Below are positions 19,427-31,800 of a stretch of 51,094 bases of DNA, piece by piece. The position numbers and the translations under genes were made by a program. A model generated the notes under the pieces. That model had not been told where the DNA came from, searched no databases, and saw only the letters and a list, made by a program, of their open reading frames with translations. Position 1 is the first letter of the stretch, and every line of letters starts with the position of its first letter. Source of the DNA: a virus. The DNA is taken from positions 1 through 51,094 of the IMG/VR virus record IMGVR_UViG_3300038307_000123. The stretch is one strand, 5' to 3'.

Positions 19427-19450
19427 CTATCTAGAGACCCGATTATAGGG
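19427..19450 (-). promoter_or_regulatory. class A phage promoter-like motif (copy A1)
   Basis: Minus strand CCCTATAATCGGGTC, identical to A2 over 15 nt, followed by TCTAGATAGAACCTAG, where the hairpin is weaker than in A2/A3. It begins 2 nt after the stop codon of the Pro-rich gene and points into the early region, a position like T7 phi-OL. Confidence 0.65.
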
Positions 19451-19452
19451 AC

Positions 19453-19815
19453 TTAGGTAAATATCTCAGGTGGAGCCTTCTTAACAGTCTCTCCTCCCAA
19501 CGCAACCACAGGATCCTTTGTAGGAGCCTGAGATGGCTCAGGAGCCGTCTTAGAAGTGGGAGGTGGCTGAGGGGTCCCTTGAGCCTGAGGTGGCTCAGGA
19601 GCCGTCTCAGGAGCTGTGGGCTGTAGGGTCATTTGCTCTACTGCCCTCTTTGGGTCATCTATTGGCATGGGAGTATTCTGAGGTTTCTTAATTGGTCCTA
19701 CCTCAAGTAGAGCATTAATAAACTGTCCAATGTCTGTTCCGTCTAAGAACATCTGAGATTCTGTGGGAAGACTAAAGGATTCTCTGAACCTCGGATCCTT
19801 TCTATAATCTTTCAT
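19453..19815 (-). CDS. Pro-rich small virion-associated-like protein (120 aa)
   Basis: The N-terminal ~55 residues look folded (MKDYRKDPRFRESFSLPTES, then GTDIGQFINALLEVG). The rest is Pro/Ala/Gln/Thr-rich and disordered-looking (APEPPQAQGTPQPPPTSKTA). The ATG is fused to the giant gene's stop (TAATG), so it is co-translated with it and is the last late gene. Function unknown. Confidence 0.7.
   Translation of the reverse strand: MKDYRKDPRFRESFSLPTESQMFLDGTDIGQFINALLEVGPIKKPQNTPMPIDDPKRAVEQMTLQPTAPETAPEPPQAQGTPQPPPTSKTAPEPSQAPTKDPVVALGGETVKKAPPEIFT
19524..19607. repeat. 57-bp imperfect direct repeat inside the Pro-rich gene
   Basis: A 27-bp unit at 19524-19550 recurs at 19581-19607 with two mismatches; the period of 57 bp is 19 codons, so the reading frame and the Pro-rich repeat are kept. 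Confidence 0.6.
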
Positions 19816-22800
19816 TATTTCCTACCTCCTAAGTATTTCTCTTCTAAATGTTTTCTTCTTTCCTCTGCTAATGCCCCAACATCCATCTGAGGAGATTCTT
19901 GACCGGTTTGCCTACTAGGTCTATTCTGAACACCTAAGGGATTTGCTCGGAAGGAATTAGCTGAGCCAGTACCCATTATGTCTCCATGATAATAATTGGC
20001 TGCTGTTTGTCCAGCAGCTCTAAACAAGGCTTCCCCAAAGAATGGAATGAACCTCGCTAAAGCAATAAGACCCTCCGTTGCCTCTTGGTCATCCTTCCAG
20101 TTTATTGTCCCAAGCATAGAGTCCATTGTCTTATAGGCAGCTGCTATTGAGATAGGTGCATAGTCCTGCCACCTAGCTTGGTTTCCTGCTAATGTACTTA
20201 CTGCCGCTGTTACTAGCTGAGCAAGGTAGCCTCCGTATGGACCTAATCCGGGGAATCTTGCGAGGTATCTCATTGTAGTCATTATGGGATTTTCCCTAAA
20301 CTCCTCATCAATCTCTTCCCAATCCTTACCAGCAGCTAACTGAATAAGCATCATATATGCCATATCCAATACCAAATGTGTTCCGTGCTTTAAAGCAAAC
20401 CCATGAACAGACATATTGCTTGCATCTCTAATCATTCGTTGAGCAGTGAATGCTGTTGGGAAAGAACGATACATATTAATAATCTGAGACCACGGCGACC
20501 CATCTGTATTTACATCCATAGGATTAGGATCAATAGCGTACCTTTTAATAAATCGTCTATCAAACTCTCGTAAAGAGTTAGCCAGACTAATCATAGCATT
20601 CTTCTCGTCCTTGGATAATCCTTCTTTACCTACAGCCAATCGAGCTATATCTCCAACACTGTAGACTCCATTCCAACCATCTGTATCGTTTAGAATCTCT
20701 TCCATCTTTCCGGGTATGACTTGACCATCTGAAGTTACTGTTCCCATGTAATCGGCAGTCATCAGTCCTGCTTGCTGCATCTCCAGCATAACTCTCCAGT
20801 TATGTCGGAAGCTAGTACTTGGGACTTTAGATTGTCGTAGAATCTTTATCCACTCTGCTTGGGTCTTAGGTCTCTTAGACTCCACAAAGGTTTGAAGGTC
20901 TTGTCCTGTAAGACCTTGATCCATTCCTTCTTTTTTCATAGCGGCATCATGGGCATCTAAAGCATGAACAGCTCTAGCGAATGTTCCCTTACGTAAATGC
21001 TTCATGATATAGCGTCTTCCTTGAAGAGCAGCAGCCGATCTCATAGCAAGGTCTGCTGCCTTAGCAGTTCCTTTATGCCCTCTTTGCGACTCCTGCACCC
21101 ACCTCTTTGGATGAAGAATATGCTTGTCTCCTGCTTCACTAACACTGACATCTCGCATGAAGGCATTAGCTCCGTCCGAGTCTCTCAATGTATACTGAAG
21201 AGTATATGCCAATTCAGTAGCCATCTCAATACGCTTACGTTTACTGAAAGATTTCATTAGAATCCAAGGCTGTCTCCAAGTACCCATGACATCCCCTAAA
21301 CTAAAGATACCATTCATTGCTGTCAGTGTTCCTTCTACTGTTTGAATAGCAGTTCCTAAGTTACTTCCGTAGATAAATCTAATGATACCATGCCCCGCAG
21401 TCGCCAGCATTCGGGGAGCTGGGTCTGCATTAGCCGCTTCTCCATGTCTGGCTCCGAGTCCATGAATTACATTCCGCTTTCTTCGAAGGACTTTAAGGGT
21501 ATCCTCAGTATTTACGGTTCTTAACATAGTGCCTCTATGTTCTTGAGCCCTGCTAGTTTCTTCTCCGTGTTGATTGAATAGTCCATCATTCTGTAAGTCT
21601 TCCATTATATTAATCATATCGAGGAAGCTTACATTAGAATCGCCAGTTATCTCATTAAGGACTAATCGCTCAGAAGCATCAATCCCGATGCCTCTAGTTG
21701 TTCCTTCAACTAAATCTATGAAGTCCCACGTAAAGAAATCTCGAAGAGCCTCGTTCTCGTAGATCTCTCTAGCAGTAGGCATATGGGTATCGTGCTTATG
21801 TGGGAAGTAAGCGGATGAATTAGACTTCTGATATAAGACCCCTGCATGCCACTGTGCTGGGGTGTTTACTGGGTTCGCTCTATCGTGATGTCCTTCGGTA
21901 TGAATCTCTTCACTAAAGGGTTGGCTATCTGTAAACGTATCTACTAATTTTTTCTTTCCTTCTTGGTTATGCTTTAACCAATTAAGTCTCTCTGCTACAG
22001 CCTTAGCATGTGTTCCTCTTCCCTTAAGAGATTCATTATATCTCCGCCTCATTACATCCTTCTGGCCCGATGTTAAAGTATCGCCAAAGATGCTCTCAAT
22101 CGATGATCCCTCTTGTCGGGTATGATGTACCATATCGGAAATAACAAGACGGCGGTAGCGACGAATAGAAGCTGGATCTATTTTTCCATCCTTCCAATCA
22201 GAACGAATCTGTTTAAAAGCTTCTGATCCAGTATCGACTGCTCCCTTAGCTTGGGATTCAGCATATCTTTTCATAGCTAACATATCTATAGCATTTGTAT
22301 ATACTCCGTTGTCAACTTCTGAGGCTCTTTCCCAATCGTTATCAAAAGCATCTTCATCAGTAAGGAAGTAGTTAGGCATCCACGCTTGAGCAAATAGCGT
22401 TACATTATTAACATTGGAATGACTATCAACTAGCCTAGACTTTGCTTCGATAACATCTTCTAATACAGACATCATACCTGAAGCCTTTTCCTCTGAAACA
22501 TTAATACTCTTCTCAAGCTTAAGAGGAATACGAAGATCAGATCTTCTATTTTCATCAGAGGTAATCTTACCTACCTGCTCACCTCGTTCTAACAGAGTAT
22601 CAACAATGCCGGTATAAACCTTTGCAAGCTTCTGCATATCTTGGATTTCTTCTGGAGTAAACCCATCCAATTCAAGTTGGGCTTCATCTTTAATACCAAG
22701 AACCATTTCCCGTGCTCCTCTATTGATGTCGCTAAACTTACTCATGGGCTTATTTGGATTTACGAATTGAGCCCCTCTTTCTACCGAAGAAGAATACTTA

Positions 22801-25800
22801 TACATAATGTCACTTACTTCTCTAGTAATGACTTGACCAAACATATCCATTTCTCTTCGGACTTGTCCTACTGTCTTAATCCCTAATCTATTTGCGATAG
22901 CTCCTGTATTCGCAACGACATTATCTTCTAACATAAGACTCATCAGTAGTCCCCAAGCATCTGGATTTAACCATGTAGCAGCAGCTTCGGAAGGACCAAC
23001 AGCCCACTTCTGACAACCCTCGATGAAACCGTTAAGCCCTAATCCTCTGCCTCCTAGGTATCTAATGATACCGGCGAGGTTCTCTGAAATCTTATCCCCA
23101 AACTTATATGAAGCATGTCTTAGAACGTAGGACATAAAGACTTGTTTATCTCTTCGAGTAGCGAGTTTACTAAAGTCAATCTTAATGTCAATACTGCCAT
23201 CAGGATTTTCTACCTCGTAAAGAGCTCCCCGTTCTTTCAAGTCTAAGTATCCCTCGACATAATCTTGCCTAGTTAGTCCCACAGCATCCTTACCATAATC
23301 AGCTTCCTGAATCTTTGCTTCTCGACTTTGGATATTCTTCTGAATTCTCGGCAAGATAGAACGAATTCTTTCTAATTCCGCAGCCTCTTCTGGAGTGATT
23401 GTTCCATCTGCTTCTTTTCCTACTAACTCTCCAGCGTTATTCTGGTGTGTTCTTTCTTGTCCCTTTAGTCTATTCAGTCTTTCTAAGTTATCGACATACT
23501 CTGCCTCAGGCCTATCAATCCTTGTTACTGGATATGCAACCTGAGTGGGGTCTTTATGGACCGGTCTAGTTGCCCCTTCGTGGACATAGGTTACGTTTCT
23601 TTCCATATCTTGTGAGGGAGTAAATGATTTTTTACCAGCATCCATATTAAGACCCATGATACTATCGGACAAGGACTCCATTCTGGAGTACAGGTTCGGA
23701 TCACTTTCTTTATATCTATGAGTGACCTGTCTAATATCGTGGAGCAACTTACTATAGAACCCACCAATTTTTGCAAAGACTTTATCAAGCAGGCTCTTCT
23801 CACCAGAATACTTTTGTTCAATCTCTGATAAGACACCGGTATCATATAGGTCGCCTCTCTGCATTTTATATGCAGTGTATTGAACCATAAACTCTTCGGG
23901 GTTTTTGACGTAGTTGTTGTAAAGGTTTTCTGCTTTGGCGGTCATTGTGCCACCGTGGAATGCTTTAACTAAGTCCCACATCATCTGCTTACCCCGAGTA
24001 GTTCCCAACATTTGAGAAGCCTCAGACCATTCAGTACCACCTTCTCTGATAAACTTCATAACACCTATGTGTGCTAACTCGTGAGCAATGACATCTACAA
24101 TATCTGGAGTACTCTCACCAATCTGTTCTGTATCGAACTTAATAATAAACTCTCCAGACTTATACAGAGCTGCTCCAAGCTTGTCCTTAGTCAATGGACT
24201 TTGAATCAAGGATAGGTTCTTAACGATATCTGGGTTCTTAATGATTGCTTGAGACAGCATTACACGGAGGATGTCCTTCTGCTTAGCAGAAAGATCAAGT
24301 CCCTGTATCTGTGTAGCTAGAGTATTAATCTGATGGTCATAGTTGAAGTCAGAACTTGGTCCATCAATGCCCTTGAGATTCTCAGTGAATCCCTCATGGG
24401 TAGAGAACTCTATGGGCTCAACGCTATGAGCGTATTCGAAAGGATCGTTTACGCCTAAAGCATCTTCTGAATCTACACGAGTCATTTGAATCACAGCTTT
24501 GTCAACAAGGAATCGTACTTTCGACTCTTCCATCCCAGTTTCTTTAGCAACCCCTTCGACATCTACTTTATCATAGATATCTTCTGCATCCGAATCAAAC
24601 TGACTTTTAGACCCGACCATAGTCTTCTTAGTTTCCAATCTCATGGAAGCTTCTAGTGCTTCTCTTACGGGGTAGTACATAGGATTATCAAAGTTTCTTG
24701 TATCCAATACTACGTTCATTGCTCTAATCATATCATAAGCTTTATTCATACTTGCTTCTGGGTCATGAAGAGGTTGAAATACTTCGATAGTCTCAGGAGT
24801 TACACTAAAGTCTCTCCAACTATCTTTATCCGAAGGAAGTCTTTCATCTTTAATCATGAACTCTCTTCGCCCACGCATTTCCTCCATCCTAAGAATAATG
24901 CCAAGAGTTACCGCAGTCTCCATGTCTTCTCTCATCAATGACTCAAGCTTATCAACAATCTCCATTTCCCCACGATGACGTAGCGTTTGGATTCTCTGGA
25001 GCAGCGGAACTAACGAAGCGGTTACATAAGCATGGTTTGTTCCTTGAGCATCTTGTTCTGCAAGAGTTGGGAATAAATAAGACGAGGCTTTCGTAACTCT
25101 ATGCCTTGCTCCTCTATATCCTTGGAAGCCGTGATCAACAGTCTGGAGCTCCGCTCCTCCTGCTTCTGCCTGTATCTCTTCAAGAACATCAGTAAGAATT
25201 CTTTCGTTGTTCCTTTGATCGAAGAAGGGACGGTTGGCTAGGTTATCCGAATGTGAAGTATGTTCATTTCTTTTGATATTAAGGAGGTTGGCTTCCTCCT
25301 GATATCGAAGACCCTTGTGGTTATTCAAAGAGTTGAGTGCCATCAGTATAGCTTCTGGTGTCAGTCGATATCTCCAAGTACTTCCCTTTACTCTGGAATG
25401 TGTACCAACAGTTGCCCCTCTTCTCATCTCATGAATATTCTCACGCTGAGCTTTTGCAGCTCTCTGTGGTTTGCCGATTATTCCATTATATGATCCCTTG
25501 TCATCTGCATGAACAAACAAGTAGAAGTTCCCAATGTTTCTAAAGGTTCCAAGTTCATATGCTTTATTATATACCCACTCGGAAGCGGCTCTGTCTCGGA
25601 TCTGCCATGCTCTACGAGAGAGAGGACTGTCTTCAGTCTTGTCCATCTCCGCAAACATATAAGCAACCTGATCATCGACTGTATGGAAATCATCGCTAGT
25701 CGGAGGTCTTCCGTTGTCTGCAATAAACTTCTCAATAAGCTTCTTACCTTCTTCAACCTTCTCGTCAATAGCTGACCTCACATTTTCATCGGCAAGGACT

Positions 25801-28800
25801 TGGTTTTGAATATCAAACACATCCTGTCCCTGAACCGCTAGAGGCAATACAGCCGTGTCGCTAAAGTCTATCCCGCCCTCAACCCACTTCCTTTTCTCAG
25901 GGTCCCAAACCATTTCTCCTTCTTCAAGGATGATATGGGAAACAGGAACCATAGGAAGAGTAAAGGCTTCTACGTTATTAGTTCTTTCTTTATACTTACC
26001 TAAGACATCTCGATAGGTATTGTTCTTCTGCTTTCTTGCTTCGGCTTGTGCAAGTTCACTTGCTTCGTGTGTCATAAGAGCTTCCCAGAAGTCTTTCAGC
26101 CTCTGCTCTGAGATATCTCCGATCTCCCCAGACCAACCAAGCTTGCCGTTGATTCTATCAAACTCTGCTTTCTCTTCTGGAGTAAAGTTCTTTTCTCTTT
26201 CTGCCTTCCACTTTCTAGAATTCTTTTTGATATTTCTTTTAGCAGACTTAAAGACAGAACGGTATACTCTCGGGTTCTCAAATCCCGGAACAAACGTAGG
26301 CAATCCCTTGGAGGGAAATAGCTCTTGATATCTCCAGTCGTATGTTAAGGCATCTTGTTCCTGTTTGAATAATCCCCAAACATCATCAAGGTATGCAATA
26401 CGCTTAGTCTCAAGTTCAATCTCAGCAATCTGTTCCGCTGTGAGTTTGTCAGATCTTTCGATAATAGCTCTGACCTTCGAGTACTCTCGCCCAAGATTTT
26501 CCATATGTCTATTCTGGATTTGATGTAGACGCATGACATAGAACAAGTGAGCAACATGTCCCGCCTCAAGTAAATGAGTGAGTCCTGTTTCCTGAGCAAA
26601 GGCAGGCAACGCTGAACGAAGCTTAGAAGCTAGTCGCATATGTCCTACCTTATCTACCATAGCTAGTTCATTTGTCCAATCAATTTCTTGCCAAGGAATA
26701 ATAGGCATCTCGCTCTCATCCCAGATGTGAGCAAAGCCTCTGGCTGACTCTGGAATTACTGACTGCCCTTCGACATGTATCTTCTTCCCTTGTCGTGCAA
26801 AGGCTTCTTCTCTTCTAGCGAGGTAAGACTCCTGTTGTTCAATGTCTCGTAATACTTTAATCTTTCTTAACTCAAGAATACCTCTATCGAAGAAATCGAT
26901 GTCCGCCATCTTTGGTCGGAATGCTGCGAAGCCTGCTGCATTGCTAGTATCAATCTCAAGAGCATTGCCGCCAAACCTTCGGCCCCCCTCTTCTACTTGA
27001 AGGAAACGAACTTTGGAAGGAAGTCCTTGATTCTTCTCAATAGCACCGAGCTGTTTAGCTGCATCTGATTCAGGATCGATCTCTCCATCCCATCCTCTCA
27101 TGTCCGAATCAAGTTGTTCTTCTAAGTCTCTACCCTTCTCCCAATTCTCAGCTTCTGTATCAGAACGTTCTTTCCATGCTGAGTAGAATTCAGCATCGGT
27201 TTTATCTTCGAAGTCCCCAAACATTGGCTTCTGTTCGCCTGCAAGCCTGAGCTGGAAGTCCCGAACAATCATAGCATCGATCTCATGGATAGCTTCTGCT
27301 CTTGATTCGGCTGGGTCCATTCCCGCCTTAACCCGCTCTTGGTGCTTAGCGTAGAATGGATTATTTTTAAGTTCCCACATACCCTGAGCATTCTCATTTT
27401 GACTGTAGGTTCTGCTCCAAGAAGTGTTATGGGTCTTGAATCCAAAGTCATAAGCTGGGTGGAAACGATTACCTGCTAAGTCAACAGCGAAAGTATGGAA
27501 CCAAACATGATCCATTGCCCCGCCCTCTCCCTCTTTCATGAAGAGGTCTTCTTTGGTCGCATGTCTCCATCCAAGACTTTCTTGTTCAACCCTACTTGTT
27601 TCAAGCAATCCTCGTGCAGTTCTGTTGACTGTATTCATTGCCTTCAGTAAAGGCATAGTTCTATAGGCTGCCTCATCATAACAGAGGATCTGAAGATAGT
27701 CGTGATACTCTTCACTTGATAATTGATTAGCGGTTGTAGCTCCTCTTTCTACAAGGAATTGCTTAGCCTTCTGAATTCTTTCTGCATAGAACTCCGCTAC
27801 TTTTTTAGGATCTTCTCCGGTAGCTTCTGCAATAAATTGAATACGTTCCTTTAGTCTTCTGTCTAAGACAGGTGCTGACCCATCCCTCTTAATTCTAAGT
27901 TCATCTTCTGTGGCCATATCATGACTTCTCTGGTACGCATCCCATCGTTTCTTTCCATTCTCTGCTAATGGCTGGGACAATAATTGAATTACCTTCTTCT
28001 TTAAATCAACTCCATTAACCGTCCCAAGTTCCAATGCCTTATCCAGTACGATGTTTCCTTCAATCACGCCCTTGCTAACTAAGAACTTAGTGAAAGACTT
28101 TATTTCAGCCGAAGAGAATTCTCCCTTCCAGCCATTCTTTTCTTCGCTTAAGAAAGCATTCAGATCATTTCCAATAGCTTTCTCTCCAGCAGAGTATAGA
28201 CGAGTCATGATAGGCATCTTCCAGAATTCTCTAAGCTTCTTATTCCTATCCGCTACAATATCATCTTGCCCTTCCATATCTATAGCATACATTGCGTCAT
28301 AGAATTTTTGGAGATGTACTAATTCTTCCGAGCTTAGTCCACTCTTCTCAGGATCAATAGCTCCTTCTCTAAGAACTTTCTCTAAAGATTCTTTTGTAGA
28401 TCTCGCAGCTTTAACATACTCATCCGTTTGGTAGAGCCCTAGTCCCTTACCAATCTCTAATAAAGCTCGGCTAGTATCGGGATGATCTCTATCAAACATC
28501 ATAGCTCTGAAGTGATGCTTACCGTTGAAGGACTTATCGAAGTAATTCTTAGTTGAGAATAAAGCTTCTACTGGTGTCCCTTCATGTTTATTTATATACT
28601 CTAAGCCTCGGTCTAGTGCTTGCCATGATGTACCCTCTAACGCAGGGTAGGTCATTTCCCAACCCAATACAACTGACAACCCACCTAAGTTTACCGCCGC
28701 TGACGGAGTACCAGCAGACATGGCTGCTTCTTTATGGTACACCGCTACAGTAGGATTATCATCAATAAGAGCTTGACGCTCTTCTGGAGTAAGGTCAGAT

Positions 28801-31800
28801 ACTTCCTTGGGTGTTCCATCGTCATTCAGAAACTCTGTCTGGTTGTCAAAGATTTCCATGACATCCATGAAGAACATCTTATCGCCTTGAGCCAGAGTTT
28901 GAGAGTCATGAATAAAATCAAACAATGCCGCAGGCATATCTAACATAGCTTCTATCTGTCGTTGCCGATGCTCAGCCATATTCGGAGGAGAGGTAAAGGG
29001 AGTTCTGTTTGTAATATCAGGCATTAGATGCATACCTAATGGTGTCATTCCTAGTAACTCTTCTAAGGGAAGCCCTTCCTTCTCTTTATCCGCAGCCCAC
29101 TCGAAGAATGCTTTGACTTCTTCTGGAGTTAAAGTATGGTTTAAGACATGCGTTATTCTTGCTCTAATCTTAAAGTCAGCTTTAATATCGGCTAGTACCT
29201 GTGCTCTATGTGGAGCAGCATGATTGAGTTCTCCCTCAACCAAGGTTACAGGCTTCAGACTCGTATTGACTGGGTTTCTTTCGGTAAGCCTAGTATCAGT
29301 ATCAAAGTCCTTAAGCTTTGTGGAATCGATTGCCCTTGCTCTTTTAGTTCCTTCATCCTGATGAACAAGAGTATGTGCAAGACCCTTGCCTACTTCAGTT
29401 GCTGGTTGCCAATCTAATGTTCCATTACCAAAGTCTGATAGACTTAATTCATACTTAGCCAAGAACTTATCTAGAATTAGCCCCAGTACTTCTTCATAAA
29501 AGGCTTCAGACTCAGAGAGCTTCTCGTCTGGATGCTCCTGAAGATACTTCTTTATCTTTGCTCTCTCCAGATCAGTGACCTCAAACTCTTCCATGAGTCG
29601 GTTGATTCTCCTCGGTGAAGCAAGTGTTACTAGACGTTTGATAGCCTCTTGCCTTACTCTACTTACGTAGTCTGGTTCCGAAGAGTGTCTTCCAATGAAG
29701 GATCTCGTTGATCTATCTAATTCTAATGTATAGCCGTTCTCATTCCATAATTCTTCTGTAACTTCTTTAATAGCGGTTTGATCAGTTTCAATATCCTTAA
29801 GAGTACCATAGAGATCATACCGACCTGTTTGGTTATTAGGGTCCTTTAGCCTTGCTCTGGCTTCATTCAGCATTTCTCTAGATACTAAGGTATTGGTTTC
29901 ACTACTAAGTGCAAGGAGAGCAGCGAGGTCATCTTGAATAATTCCGATATCATATCGTGCTAAGTGTTTATTAGTTTCATTGAATGGACCTGCTTCAGGG
30001 TTTACAATCGCTTCAGAGAATAGTACATGTAGTCCAATATCCCTCAGTTCTGGAGGGAAGGCAGCCAGAATAATATCCTCAGATGCAGTACCTACTCTAC
30101 TATCTTCTTGTGTAGGTCTCGTAGCTTCTGGACCAAACAAGGTCTGTCTGACTGTTGTTAGATTCCTAAAGGCATCGTTGAGAAGTTGCTCTTCATTTTC
30201 TCTAGTATGTCGATTGATTTTCACCTTGCCGTCTTTAGTTTCCTTCGCTGCATCCTCAGGTGATTTAGTGATACGACCTGCATGAGCGTCGGGATGGATG
30301 TCTCCAATAGGAGTACCGGCGTTACTAGGAATAGATTCATTGTTAAGCTCGACTAATTCTTCGCCTGTTCTTTCGATTGTTTTCTTAAATCTCTTAAGCT
30401 CTAATACTCTATTAGTTTGATGTCTTTTCCATTCTCGGATAATCTCAGATGTCTCTTCTTGTGTAAACTCTTCCTTACCTTCCCACTCTTTGTTGAGGTT
30501 GTTCAATGCTTTATCTCTACCGTTCTTGCCCGCAAACAGGAGATCAACAAGTTTCTGTCTTGAGATAGTTTCATTAGTCATGAAGTTATCTTCTAGGAGA
30601 GTTTCAATTAATTTCTTTCTCTCGGCTAATGCCTCTAACTGAGATGCTACATAAGTAGCAACCCTGTATTGCATAGCTCCTGTACTTCCTTCAGTCCCTT
30701 GGATGAGATCAATGAGATCGATTCCTGAGGACTCATCTATAACACCGGCTTGTTCCCTGATGTTATCCCTGAGCTCTACAATGCTCGGAGACTTCTTCTT
30801 CTTTAACTTTTTCTTGACTGCCGTAAGAGCCTTCTTCTGTGCCTTAAGTTTCTTTCCAATCGCTTTCTTCTTTGCTTCGTGTTTCTTATATTCTTGTGCT
30901 GCTTCTTCTCGATTGCTCTTACTCTCTTTGCGATTGTTCATCTTAGTTAGAATAGAAGGCATAATCAAACCAAGAGCCGTTGCTTCTGCATCGAGTTCCC
31001 CTACTTCCTTATCGATTTTAGATTTCTCTTGGAAGTCTGGATCGTTTGTTTCAAGTTCTTCTGTTAACTCGGCTTCTCTCTTCTGAAGGGCTTCGAGTCT
31101 ATCCTCTAATGCTCTCTTCTTGTCGAGAAGATCCTGCTTGGCTGATCCCGCAGCATCTCTTTCCGCTAGCTTCTTCTTCATATCCTCAACAGTTTTCTTC
31201 TCTTCATCAGTCTTCGCACCTTCTTCAAGCTGCTCAACTAAATCTGATTCTTCTATAATAACTTCGCTAGTATCGCTTGTGCCTTCTAAGTCACTCTCCA
31301 TTCCATCGAGGATGTCAATAGCCTCTCCCAACTCTGAAGGAGCTCCTTCTTCTAAGCTTTGTTCAATGAGATTCTCTTTAGCCTGAGCAATTCCCTCTGT
31401 CTCAGATAAGCTAGCTTTGTCTGCTGTGCCATCTCCAAACATTGCATCCGCATCCGACTCAAGTTGTTCTTTGTCTGTCCTAGTCTGAGCTTTTTCATTA
31501 GCCGCTTTAAGTGCTTCTACAGCAAGCTCTCTCGCCTTTAGTCCTTCTGTTTCCGGTTCTGCATTTTCAATGGCTTCTTCTTGTTCCGTAATAACGTCTG
31601 TGACATCTCGGCCTTTCCAGTTAGGATTCTGTACTGTGACTGTTCCACTTCCGTCCTTTGCTCTAATAACCGCTTGACGAGCACCCTTAAAGTCAAAGTC
31701 GATTGCTGCTTTTTGAATCGCTGCGTCAACCGCTTCTACTATCGTCCCTAAGGATTCTTCTTGTAAAGTTCGAAGAGTAGACTCTTTAATTATCTGACTC

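Noticed and set aside
24600-24630. A further class A motif (AGACCCGA) inside the giant gene
   Set aside because: Only 8 bases match, it lies within coding sequence, and no hairpin follows.
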